Source of the DNA: Microbacterium sp. 67-17
GTDB taxonomy: Bacteria; Actinomycetota; Actinomycetes; Actinomycetales; Microbacteriaceae
NCBI RefSeq assembly: GCF_001898325.1
Contig: NZ_MKTR01000023.1
Location: forward strand, 1-64,000
Length of the DNA stretch: 64,000 bases
Reading direction: 5' to 3'
Positions 56,302 through 64,000 of this stretch are shown here, piece after piece. Every line of letters starts with the position of its first letter. Within the stretch, counting starts at the first letter, position 1. A program made the translations under genes and the position numbers. The notes under the pieces are model-generated. The model saw nothing but the letters and a program-made list of their open reading frames with translations. It was not told the DNA's origin and did not search any database.

Positions 56302-57241
56302 GGGTCTCCTGCGACGGTGTCGGGTCGAGCAGCGCCCAGCCCTCGGTGATCACTCGACCATACAAGAGGTCTGCATCGAGTCGGCGCAGCTCCTCGGCGA
56401 GGCACTCGCGCAGTGTGCGGCGCGGTAGCACCAGGTCATGCTGCGGTTGCCCGGGCTGCGACAACCGGGCGATCGCGGCTGAGGAACGCTCGAGAACGAT
56501 GTCTCCGCTGGCGCGTGTGAGGCGGACCGACTTGATGCCGTCGCTCCATTCGTCGGCGGAGAGGTAGTGCCAGTCCACCGGCACGCCGAGAGTGAGACGC
56601 AGCCACGCAGCCAACAGGGCAGTCGAGGGCGATGTTGCAGCGCCCCGAACCTCCACGCCGGTGATCGGCTCGTACGGCGGCTGGTCGAGCACGGCGGCGA
56701 GCTGCTCGCGCCAGTGCGTGAGGCGCGTCCAGGCGAGGTCGGTGTCGCCCGGCGAGTAGCAGTCGCCGAGGTGTGCGACGCGCGAGGTCTCGTAGGGCAC
56801 GGTGGAGGCATCCGTGATGCGTCGCTGTGCGATCCGGCCGAGCGGGGAGTGGGAGGGAGTCGCGGGCGGGTTGTCTGGCCACCACACGACGACGGGCGCG
56901 TCGGGCAGCAGCAGACCGGTCACGAGGCTCTCGACGTTGGATGCTGCAGCGCCAGAGGCGCGCAACACGACGACCTCGCTCGCGCCGGCGTCGCCGCCCA
57001 CGCGGATCTCGGCATCCAGCTTCGGCTCGCCCTCGGGGTCGAGGCGCAGGCTGATGACCCGCATGGGATGCTCGCGCGAGGCGTCGTTGGCTGCCTCGAT
57101 GCCGTCCTCGGTGCCGCCGTTCGTCGTGACGATGATGAGGGTGAGCACTCGTCCCAGCGCTACGGCACCGCCCTCCTCACGCACGTCGATGAGTGCGCGG
57201 GAGATTTTGCTGACTGTCGTATCGGGAAGATCGACGATCAT
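56294..57241 (-). CDS. opcA: Glucose-6-phosphate dehydrogenase assembly protein OpcA
   Basis: 315 residues. OpcA is needed for active glucose-6-phosphate dehydrogenase in cyanobacteria and actinobacteria. MIVDLPDTTVSKISRALIDV, APVVVWWPDNPP and PVDWHYLSADEWSD with the C-terminal DLLYGRVITEGWALLD are typical. ATG at 57241 overlaps the zwf stop (ATGA), so it is translated with zwf. Its own end overlaps pgl by eight bases. Confidence 0.96.
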   Translation of the reverse strand: MIVDLPDTTVSKISRALIDVREEGGAVALGRVLTLIIVTTNGGTEDGIEAANDASREHPMRVISLRLDPEGEPKLDAEIRVGGDAGASEVVVLRASGAAASNVESLVTGLLLPDAPVVVWWPDNPPATPSHSPLGRIAQRRITDASTVPYETSRVAHLGDCYSPGDTDLAWTRLTHWREQLAAVLDQPPYEPITGVEVRGAATSPSTALLAAWLRLTLGVPVDWHYLSADEWSDGIKSVRLTRASGDIVLERSSAAIARLSQPGQPQHDLVLPRRTLRECLAEELRRLDADLLYGRVITEGWALLDPTPSQETHG

Positions 57242-58788
57242 GGCCGCCTCCAGGTGCGTCCGTCGCGGGCAAGGAGCTGGTCTGCCGACTTCGGCCCCCA
57301 CGACCCAGGTTCGTATTGGTCGAGCGGTCCGCCTTGCTGTGCCCAGAACTCCTCGACCGGGTCGAGGATCTTCCACGAGAGCTCGACCTCTTCGTGGCGG
57401 GGGAACAGCGGGGGGTCGCCGAGCAGAACGTCGAGAATGAGCCGCTCGTAGGCCTCGGGGCTGGCCTCGGTGAAGGCGTGCCCGTAGCCGAAGTCCATCG
57501 TGACGTCGCGTACGTGGGTGCTCGCGCCGGGCACCTTGGAGCCGAAGCGGATCGTGACGCCCTCATCCGGTTGCACGCGGATCACGAGCGCGTTCTCACC
57601 GAGCCCGGATGTCTGCGACCGCGTGAACAGGTGCTCAGGGGCGCGCTTGAACACCACGGCGATCTCGGTCACACGGCGGCCCAGTCGCTTGCCGGTGCGC
57701 AGGTAGAAGGGCACGTCGGCCCACCGCCGCGTGTTGATCTCGAGCTTGAGCGCTGCGTAGGTCTCGGTCGTCGAATCCGGCTTCATGCCGTCTTCGTCGA
57801 GGAATCCGGTGACGTGCTCGCCACCCTGCCAGCCGCCGGCGTACTGGCCGCGCGCTGTCGCGAGCGACAGGTCTGCGGGAAGCGTGACGGCCGCGAGTAC
57901 CTTCTCTTTCTCGGCACGCAGGTGGCTCGCATCAAAGCTGATGGGCTCCTCCATTGCCGTCAGTGCGAGAAGCTGCAGCAGGTGGTTCTGGATGACATCG
58001 CGCGCAGCCCCGATACCGTCGTAGTAGCCGGCGCGGCCGCCCACGCCGATGTCTTCGGCCATCGTGATCTGCACGTGGTCGACGTAGTTGCGGTTCCAGA
58101 TGGGTTCGAACAGCTCGTTCGCGAACCGCAGCGCGAGGATGTTCTGGACCGTCTCTTTGCCGAGGTAGTGGTCGATCCGGAAAATGGAGTCGGCCGGGAA
58201 GGTCGAGCGCAGTGCGTCGTTGAGCTCGCGGGCCGAGGCAAGGTCGTGACCGAACGGCTTTTCGATGACGACTCGGCGCCACCGTTCCGGCCGGTCGGCG
58301 GTGTCATCCACGAGGCCCGAGGTGCGCAACTGACGAGCGACAACCGGAAAGTCCTTCGGGGGGATGGACAGGTAGAACGCGTGGTTGCCCATGGTGCCGC
58401 GCTCTTCGTCCAGGCTCTGCACAGTCTCGCGCAGCCGCGCAAAGGCGTCGTCGTCGCCGAACTCGCCCGAAACGAATCGGATGCCCTGCAGCAACTGCTG
58501 CCAGGTCTCTTCGCGGAATGCGGTGCGCGCGTGCTGTCGCACCGCATCGTGCACGACCTGGGCGAAGTCCTGATCCTCCCAGTCTCGGCGGGCAAACCCG
58601 ACGAGACCGAACCCGGGCGGGAGCAGGCCACGGTTCGCGAGGTCGTATACGGCCGGCATGAGCTTCTTACGCGAGAGGTCGCCGGTCACACCGAAGATCA
58701 CGAGAGCACTGGGCCCCGCGATCCGATTCAGGCGTGCGTCTTCAGGGTCGCGCAGCGGATTGTGCCCGCGAGAGATCTCGACTGTCAT
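57238..58788 (-). CDS. zwf: Glucose-6-phosphate 1-dehydrogenase
   Basis: 516 residues. NADP-dependent first step of the oxidative pentose phosphate pathway. FGVTGDLSRKKLMPAVYDLA is the dinucleotide site and RIDHYLGKETVQNILALRFA the catalytic His/Lys signature. ATG at 58788 (MTVEISRGHNPL). It lies 13 bases downstream of pgi, and its stop is inside the opcA start. NADPH from this unit would supply the excision repair and oxidative-stress defences only indirectly. Confidence 0.99.
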   Translation of the reverse strand: MTVEISRGHNPLRDPEDARLNRIAGPSALVIFGVTGDLSRKKLMPAVYDLANRGLLPPGFGLVGFARRDWEDQDFAQVVHDAVRQHARTAFREETWQQLLQGIRFVSGEFGDDDAFARLRETVQSLDEERGTMGNHAFYLSIPPKDFPVVARQLRTSGLVDDTADRPERWRRVVIEKPFGHDLASARELNDALRSTFPADSIFRIDHYLGKETVQNILALRFANELFEPIWNRNYVDHVQITMAEDIGVGGRAGYYDGIGAARDVIQNHLLQLLALTAMEEPISFDASHLRAEKEKVLAAVTLPADLSLATARGQYAGGWQGGEHVTGFLDEDGMKPDSTTETYAALKLEINTRRWADVPFYLRTGKRLGRRVTEIAVVFKRAPEHLFTRSQTSGLGENALVIRVQPDEGVTIRFGSKVPGASTHVRDVTMDFGYGHAFTEASPEAYERLILDVLLGDPPLFPRHEEVELSWKILDPVEEFWAQQGGPLDQYEPGSWGPKSADQLLARDGRTWRRP

Positions 58789-58801
58789 CGGGTGGGATGC
58801 C

Positions 58802-60421
58802 TTACTGAGCCGCTTCGAATAGGGAGAGGACCTCGACCTGGGGGTCGGTGAGGGTGAGCGTGACAACGGGACGCCCGTGTGCAGCCAACACCTCAGCGTC
58901 GCCCGCGGCCTGCGCGGCGATCAGCTGGCCGAAGGTGAACGGGCGGCCGGGGATCTCGACATCCACGTCGGTGCGCTCCACAATCTGCAGGAACACGCCG
59001 TTCGCAGGCCCGCCCTTGTGATACTGCCCTGTTGAGTGCAGGAACCTGGGGCCCCAGCCGAACGTGGCGGGCCTGCCCGAATCCGCCGCGACGAGCTCTC
59101 GAAGGCCCTGGAGTTGGGGGATTGCGAGGCGGTTTACGTAAGCCTGCACCGAGACGTAGCCGTCAGCCGGGAGCTGTGCCCACAGTGCGTCGAGGACCCC
59201 GGCAATCGTGCCGGATGCCGCGAGGGCGGCATCCGTGACCCGCACCTCGACACCCTCGACGGTGAACGCCGGTGCCGTTGGTTCGGGCGTGCGCGCGAGG
59301 AGTCCCCGCGTCGCCTCCTTGGCTGACTCGACGTCGGGCTGATCAAACGGGTTGATACCCAGCATCCTGCCCGCGATCGCGGTGGCGTACTCCCACACGA
59401 CGAACTGGGCCCCGAGGGATCCGCTGACCAGGATCTCGCCCTGGTGGTGCTCGAACAGGTGGAACTCGTTAGCCTCGTCGACCAGGCGCAGCACCTGCAG
59501 GTCTGCGGGCTTGGTTTCGAGTTCGGGGGAGACGGGCAGCATGACGACGGGCAGGATGCCGGTGCCGTCCTTCCCGGTGGATTCCGCGATCAGCTGCTCG
59601 ATCCAGTCGGGCAGCCCCACGATGTGCGTGCCGTCGCTGATGAGGGCGAGCTTGTCGCGTCGTGGATCGCCGCCGGAGATGGCTGCGGCCAGCACCAGCG
59701 CGGGGTTCTCGGGGCTGTCGATCGCCACTTCAAGCAGCGTCGCATCGGCTTCGGCGAGCAACTCCTCGATGTCGACACCGGCAAGGCCTGCTGGGACGAG
59801 CCCGAAAGCCGTGAGCGCGGAGTACCGCCCGCCGACGTTCGGATCGGCGTTGAACACCCGGTATCCGTCGGCGCGAGCCGATACGTCGAGGGGCGAACCG
59901 GGGTCGGTGACCACGATGATCCGCTCGGTCGGGTCGATACCGAGATCCCGGAAGGCAGCCTCGAAGGCGCGCTTCGCGGAGTCCGTCTCGACCGTGGACC
60001 CGGACTTGGATGACACCACGAGGACCGTGCGCTCGAGGCCGCCGGCTTCGGGGTCACCGTCGAGGGCTGCGAGCACCTGACCGGGTGCTGTCGAGTCCAG
60101 GATGACGAGCGGTACTCCGGCGGTCTGCGCGATCACCTCGGGTGCGAGCGAAGAACCTCCCATGCCCGCGAGCACGATGCGCGTCAGGCCCTGGGATGTG
60201 AGCTCTTCGCGGAGCGCGACGATCTGCGGCACCAGCGGCAGGGAGACCGTGACGGCCTCGAGCCATCCGAGCCGGCGGGATGCCTCGGCCTCGGCATCCG
60301 GGCCCCACAGCGAGCTGTCGCCCGCCGTGAGGCCGGAGGCGACGAGATCGCCGATGAGACCGGGCAGCGTCGCCCCGACGACTGACTTGACGTGCCCGGT
60401 CAGGTGGATGTCGAATGCCAT
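58802..60421 (-). CDS. pgi: Glucose-6-phosphate isomerase
   Basis: 539 residues, the actinobacterial type (shorter SIS-domain organisation). VVSSKSGSTVETDSAKRAFE with the Ser-Lys-Ser-Gly phosphate-binding loop, DPGSPLDVSA, GGRYSALTAFGLVPAGL with the conserved glycine-Arg, and GINPFDQPDVESAKEATRGL with the catalytic region near the C-terminal third. ATG at 60421, seven bases after the tal stop. Links glycolysis and the pentose phosphate branch. Confidence 0.96.
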   Translation of the reverse strand: MAFDIHLTGHVKSVVGATLPGLIGDLVASGLTAGDSSLWGPDAEAEASRRLGWLEAVTVSLPLVPQIVALREELTSQGLTRIVLAGMGGSSLAPEVIAQTAGVPLVILDSTAPGQVLAALDGDPEAGGLERTVLVVSSKSGSTVETDSAKRAFEAAFRDLGIDPTERIIVVTDPGSPLDVSARADGYRVFNADPNVGGRYSALTAFGLVPAGLAGVDIEELLAEADATLLEVAIDSPENPALVLAAAISGGDPRRDKLALISDGTHIVGLPDWIEQLIAESTGKDGTGILPVVMLPVSPELETKPADLQVLRLVDEANEFHLFEHHQGEILVSGSLGAQFVVWEYATAIAGRMLGINPFDQPDVESAKEATRGLLARTPEPTAPAFTVEGVEVRVTDAALAASGTIAGVLDALWAQLPADGYVSVQAYVNRLAIPQLQGLRELVAADSGRPATFGWGPRFLHSTGQYHKGGPANGVFLQIVERTDVDVEIPGRPFTFGQLIAAQAAGDAEVLAAHGRPVVTLTLTDPQVEVLSLFEAAQ

Positions 60422-60428
60422 CGCCGGC

Positions 60429-61538
60429 TCAGACGTCCGCGTTCTCGAGGGCTGTCGTGACCGTCGCCTGCAGCTCGTGCCAGGAGGCGATGAACTTCTC
60501 GACGCCTTCGTCCTCGAGCACCTGCGTGACATCGGCGAAGTCGATCCCGACCGACGCGAGGCCGTCGAACACGGCGTGAGCGTCGGCGTAGTTGCCGGTG
60601 ATCGTGTCGCCGACCACGTCGGCGTGATCGAAGGTCGCCTCGAGGGTCTTCTCGGGCATCGTGTTCACGGTGCCGCGGGCCACGAGTTCCGTGACGTACA
60701 GCGTGTCGGGAAGAGCGGGGTCCTTGACACCCGTCGACGCCCACAGCGGGCGCTGCACGGTCGCGCCTGCGGCGACGAGCGCCGTTGCGCGCTCAGTAGC
60801 GAACTCCTTCTCGAACAGCTCGAATGCCAGGCGCGCATTCGCGATACCCGCGCGTGACTTCAGCGCCTCCGCGGCATCCGTCCCGATCGCGGTGAGGCGC
60901 TTGTCGACCTCGGTGTCCACGCGCGAGACGAAGAACGAGGCGACCGAGTGGATGGTGCTGATGTCATGGCCGGCGGCCTTGGCCTGCTCGATACCCGTGA
61001 GGTACGCGTCGATGACCGCCGCATAGCGCTCGAGGCTGAAGATGAGCGTGACGTTGACCGAAATGCCCGAGGCGATGGCCTCGGTGATCGCGGGGAGCCC
61101 GGCCTTGGTGGCCGGGATCTTGATGAGCGCGTTCGGCCGGTCGACGACCTTCCACAGTTCCTTCGCCTGGGCGATCGTTCCGTCGGTGTCGTGAGCGAGC
61201 TCGGGCGAGACCTCGATCGACACGCGGCCGTCCACGCCGCCAGTCGCGTCGTAGACGGGGCGGAAGATGTCGGCAGCGTCGCGCACGTCGGTCGTGGTGA
61301 TCGTAAAGATCGACGTTTCGGTGTCGGCGCCCTGGGACTTCAGGTCCCGGATCGTCTCGTCGTACGCGCTGCCCTTCGCCAGCGCGCCGGCAAAGATCGT
61401 CGGGTTGGTGGTGACGCCGGTGACATTGCGATCGGTGATCAGCGCTGCCAGGTTGCCGGAGGTGATCCGTTCGCGCGACAGGTCGTCGAGCCAGATGCTG
61501 ACGCCCTCGGCGACGAGCTTCTCGGTGGGGGTGGTCAT
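60429..61538 (-). CDS. tal: Transaldolase
   Basis: 369 residues, the long actinobacterial form. Transfers dihydroxyacetone units between sugar phosphates. [20 protein letters not shown] contains the conserved T-NPT loop; [20 protein letters not shown] carries the Schiff-base lysine; [20 protein letters not shown] and [18 protein letters not shown] are further signatures. ATG at 61538, 27 bases after the tkt stop; good site GAAGGAGAAG. Co-transcribed with pgi, zwf, opcA and pgl. Confidence 0.98.
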   Translation of the reverse strand: MTTPTEKLVAEGVSIWLDDLSRERITSGNLAALITDRNVTGVTTNPTIFAGALAKGSAYDETIRDLKSQGADTETSIFTITTTDVRDAADIFRPVYDATGGVDGRVSIEVSPELAHDTDGTIAQAKELWKVVDRPNALIKIPATKAGLPAITEAIASGISVNVTLIFSLERYAAVIDAYLTGIEQAKAAGHDISTIHSVASFFVSRVDTEVDKRLTAIGTDAAEALKSRAGIANARLAFELFEKEFATERATALVAAGATVQRPLWASTGVKDPALPDTLYVTELVARGTVNTMPEKTLEATFDHADVVGDTITGNYADAHAVFDGLASVGIDFADVTQVLEDEGVEKFIASWHELQATVTTALENADV

Positions 61539-61565
61539 GACTTCTCCTTCGTGTGCAGCCGCGGC

Positions 61566-63665
61566 TCAGGCGCCGGCGGCGGCGATCGTCTCGTGAGCGG
61601 CGGCCACGACTGCTTCGGTCGTGATGCCGAACTTCTGGAACAGCGTCTTGTAGTCGGCCGAGGCGCCGAAGTGCTCGATCGACACGGAGCGACCGGCGTC
61701 GCCGACGATTCCGCGCCACGGCATCGCCAGACCCGCCTCGACCGAGACACGAGCCTTGACGGATGCCGGCAGCACGCTCTCGCGGTACGCGTCGTCCTGC
61801 TCGGCGAACCACTCGAGCGACGGGGCCGAAACGACGCGTGCGCCGATACCCTGCTCGGCAAGCTGCGCGCGAGCGTCCACGGCGAGCTGCACCTCGGAGC
61901 CCGTCGCGATAAGCAGCACGTCGACGGTTCCCGTGGGTGAGTCCGCCAGCACATACGCGCCCTTGGCCGCCAGGTCTGCCGACGCGAACTCGTCGCCCGA
62001 TGCCTCACCCGTGCCGCGCGCGAACGTGGGAACGTTCTGGCGAGTCAGCGCGATTCCCGCGGGGCCTTCATGACGACGGACGAGCTCGAGCCAGACGGCC
62101 GCGGTTTCGTTCGCGTCTGCCGGGCGGACGACAGCAAAGTTCGGGATCGCACGCAGTGTCGCGAGCTGCTCGATCGGCTGGTGGGTCGGACCGTCTTCAC
62201 CCAGCGCGACGGAATCGTGCGTCCACACGAACAGCGTCGGGATGTTCATCAGAGCAGCCAGACGCACCGGGGGGCGCATGTAGTCGCTGAAGATGAGGAA
62301 CGTGCCACCGAACGGGCGGGTCGGACCGTGCAGCACGATGCCGTTGAGGATCGAGCCCATCGCGTGTTCGCGGATGCCGAAGTGCAGCACGCGACCGTAC
62401 GGGTTGCCCGCCCATTCGTGCGTGGACCACTCCTCAGGGATGAACGACGCCGCGTTCTTGATGGTCGTCAGGTTCGACTCCGCGAGGTCGGCCGAACCGC
62501 CCCACAGCTCAGGGAGCTCCGCGGCGAGGGCGTTGATGACCAGGCCGGAGGCGGCACGGGTCGAGACATCCTTGCCTGCCTCGAACTGTGGGAGTGCGTC
62601 AGCGATGTTCGCGGGGAGTTCGCGAGCGTGGATCCGGTCCCACAGCGCCTTGCGCTCGGGGTTCGCCGCTGCCCACGCGTCGAACTTCTCCTGCCACGCT
62701 GCCTTCTCGGCCTCGCCGCGTTCGACCAGCGAGCGCGTGTGGGCGATGACCTCGTCGGGAACATCGAACGTCGTGTCGGGGTCCCAGCCGAGGACCTTCT
62801 TGGTGGCGGCGAGCTCGTCGCCGCCGAGGGCGGCACCGTGGATCTTGCCGCTGTTCTGCTTGCCGGGGGAGGGCCAGCCGATGATCGTCTTGAGGATGAT
62901 GATCGAGGGCTTGTCGGTGACGCCCTTGGCCTTCTCGATGGCCTCGTACAGCTCATGCACGTCCTCGACGTACTCGCCCGACTTCTTCCAGTCGACGGTC
63001 TGTACGTGCCAGTCGTAGGCCTCGTAGCGCTTCGCGACATCCTCGGTCAAGGCGACGTTCGTGTCGTCCTCGATGGAGATCTGGTTCGAGTCGTAGATGA
63101 CGACGAGGTTGCCGAGCTGCTGGTGTCCAGCAAGCGAGGATGCCTCGCTCGTCACACCCTCTTCGAGGTCGCCATCGGACGCGATGACGTAGATGAAGTG
63201 GTCGAAGGGCGACTCGCCGGCCGGCGCCTCGGGGTCGAAGAGGCCCCGCTCGTACCGTGCGGCGTAGGCGAAACCGACCGAGGATGCCAGACCCTGGCCG
63301 AGCGGTCCCGTCGTGATCTCGACGCCCTTGGTGTGGCCGTACTCGGGGTGGCCCGGGGTCAGCGAGCCCCAGGTGCGCAGCGACTTGAGGTCGTCGAGCT
63401 CGAGACCGAACCCGCCGAGGTAGAGCTGGATGTACTGCGTGAGCGAGGAGTGACCGCACGAGAGGATGAAGCGGTCACGGCCGGGCCAGTGCGTGTCAGC
63501 GGGGTCATGCTTCATGACCCGCTGGTACAGCAGATAGGCCGCGGGAGCGAGGCTCATCGCCGTCCCGGGGTGTCCGTTGCCGACCTTCTCCACGGCATCC
63601 GCCGCAAGAACGCGAGCGGTGTCCACCGCGCGCTTGTCGATCTCATCCCAACGCAGTTCCGTCAC
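61566..63665 (-). CDS. tkt: Transketolase
   Basis: 699 residues. Thiamine diphosphate-dependent two-carbon transfer between sugar phosphates. VGNGHPGTAMSLAPAAYLLY, SCGHSSLTQYIQLYLGGFGL, ASDGDLEEGVTSEASSLAGH (thiamine-binding GDGxxxEG region), and the Pyr domain VWTHDSVALGEDGPTHQPIE and FAVVRPADANETAAVW. Start GTG at 63665 (MTELRWDEIDKRAV) with GGAAGG upstream. First gene of the leftward pentose phosphate operon and divergent from ctaB. Confidence 0.98.
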   Translation of the reverse strand: MTELRWDEIDKRAVDTARVLAADAVEKVGNGHPGTAMSLAPAAYLLYQRVMKHDPADTHWPGRDRFILSCGHSSLTQYIQLYLGGFGLELDDLKSLRTWGSLTPGHPEYGHTKGVEITTGPLGQGLASSVGFAYAARYERGLFDPEAPAGESPFDHFIYVIASDGDLEEGVTSEASSLAGHQQLGNLVVIYDSNQISIEDDTNVALTEDVAKRYEAYDWHVQTVDWKKSGEYVEDVHELYEAIEKAKGVTDKPSIIILKTIIGWPSPGKQNSGKIHGAALGGDELAATKKVLGWDPDTTFDVPDEVIAHTRSLVERGEAEKAAWQEKFDAWAAANPERKALWDRIHARELPANIADALPQFEAGKDVSTRAASGLVINALAAELPELWGGSADLAESNLTTIKNAASFIPEEWSTHEWAGNPYGRVLHFGIREHAMGSILNGIVLHGPTRPFGGTFLIFSDYMRPPVRLAALMNIPTLFVWTHDSVALGEDGPTHQPIEQLATLRAIPNFAVVRPADANETAAVWLELVRRHEGPAGIALTRQNVPTFARGTGEASGDEFASADLAAKGAYVLADSPTGTVDVLLIATGSEVQLAVDARAQLAEQGIGARVVSAPSLEWFAEQDDAYRESVLPASVKARVSVEAGLAMPWRGIVGDAGRSVSIEHFGASADYKTLFQKFGITTEAVVAAAHETIAAAGA

Positions 63666-63850
63666 CGGATTGCCTTCCGTTCGAGAGGGGTGCGCCCTGA
63701 GACCACCGGTCCGCGGACCGCGTCACCACGGGAAGAGCAGCCGGCGCAGAGCGCGCGTGTGCTTTCAGCATAGCGATTCCGGTTCCCCCAGGGGGCCGGG
63801 TTTCGAAGCCGCAGAGGGGACCTCAGAGCACCAGGCTGCGGGCGATGCCA

Positions 63851-63856
63851 TAGACT
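63851..63856 (+). promoter_or_regulatory. -10 element of ctaB
   Basis: TAGACT at 63851-63856, 34 bases before the ctaB ATG. The 225-base divergent region 63666-63890 also contains GGTTCCCCCAGGGGGCC near 63781, a near-palindrome of unknown role; a tkt promoter must lie on the other strand but is not obvious by eye. Confidence 0.4.
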
Positions 63857-63890
63857 GGAAACCCCTGGGTGACGGCCGATAGTGAGGGCA

Positions 63891-64000
63891 ATGGACATTT
63901 CCACGACGACGCGTGCGCAGCTCGCACCCGCCTCGTTCGGCCGCACCGTCCGCGCCTACGTCGCCCTGACCAAGCCGCGCGTTCTCGAGTTGTTGCTGGT
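63891..64000 (+). CDS. ctaB: Protoheme IX farnesyltransferase (start only)
   Basis: The first 36 residues run off the window. MDISTTTRAQLAPASFGRTV and then AYVALTKPRVLELLL match the N-terminus of CtaB/COX10 (heme O synthase), where KPRxxELLL opens the first membrane segment. Divergence from tkt is the usual actinobacterial arrangement. An in-frame GTG at 63882 is an alternative start; GAGGGC lies a few bases before the ATG. Confidence 0.85.
   Translation, partial: MDISTTTRAQLAPASFGRTVRAYVALTKPRVLELLL

Noticed and set aside
62070..63773. A 567-codon plus-strand frame opposite tkt, and a 511-codon one opposite zwf (57316-58851)
   Set aside because: Both are shadows of strongly conserved genes on the other strand, with no recognisable motifs or ribosome sites.
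63666..63890. A riboswitch or RNA gene in the tkt-ctaB gap
   Set aside because: Only one short near-palindrome and a -10 motif were seen, not a recognisable riboswitch core.

Overview
The window looks like chromosome from a high-GC actinobacterium of the Microbacteriaceae, probably Microbacterium or a close relative. Evidence: GC-rich third positions, RbpA, WhiA, OpcA, an actinobacterial S1 protein, GTG and apparently leaderless starts, and a strong excess of GGATGCC/GGCATCC. Genus is inferred from protein character and codon habit; no database was consulted.

Layout. (1) 1-8759 is an accessory defence-type island ending just before rpsA: the 3' tip of an IS481-like transposase, a 5'-truncated SNF2-type helicase coupled to an adenine DNA methyltransferase, then a promoter and four tightly overlapping genes (unknown protein; XRE-ImmA/IrrE metallopeptidase; PD-(D/E)XK-type nuclease; Ymh/HEPN-like protein with an R-x4-H motif). 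This four-gene unit is the best candidate for an undescribed system. (2) 8961-10436 is rpsA with a strong terminator. (3) 10546-28188 is a mosaic of accessory metabolism and regulation: a frameshifted GIN/DUF2807-like lipoprotein pseudogene, membrane proteins, a NarL-type two-component pair, two divergent MmyB-like regulator/SDR modules plus a relic of a third regulator, a DUF1254 protein, an MFS pump, a UvrA-like ATPase between two related palindromic repeats, and an SDR/FAD-protein pair. (4) 28437-34594 is a branched-chain-type ABC transporter operon (fused LivH-LivM permease) ending in two AhpD/CMD genes. (5) 34676-39541 has a surface-type protein, a PAS histidine kinase coupled to a degenerate-GGDEF membrane protein, coaE and a DUF4126 protein. 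(6) 39718-50743 is the DNA-repair/cell-division block uvrB, uvrA, uvrC, rapZ, whiA; uvrA and uvrB have near-identical leaderless promoters resembling the mycobacterial RecA-independent damage promoter. VOC genes (one broken), a duplicated palindromic element and a MarR/small-protein pair lie between them. (7) 50892-64000 is core metabolism: sodA; gap-pgk-tpiA-secG-rbpA; and, on the other strand, the pentose-phosphate operon tkt-tal-pgi-zwf-opcA-pgl, with ctaB starting divergently at the right edge.

How it works together. The right half couples lower glycolysis, the oxidative and non-oxidative pentose phosphate pathway (NADPH supply), superoxide removal and nucleotide excision repair. The left edge is mobile defence material. 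No tRNA, rRNA or CRISPR array was seen. Many genes overlap by ATGA or GTGA, so translational coupling is common. Start sites were chosen by hand from frame, Shine-Dalgarno sequence and family N-termini.
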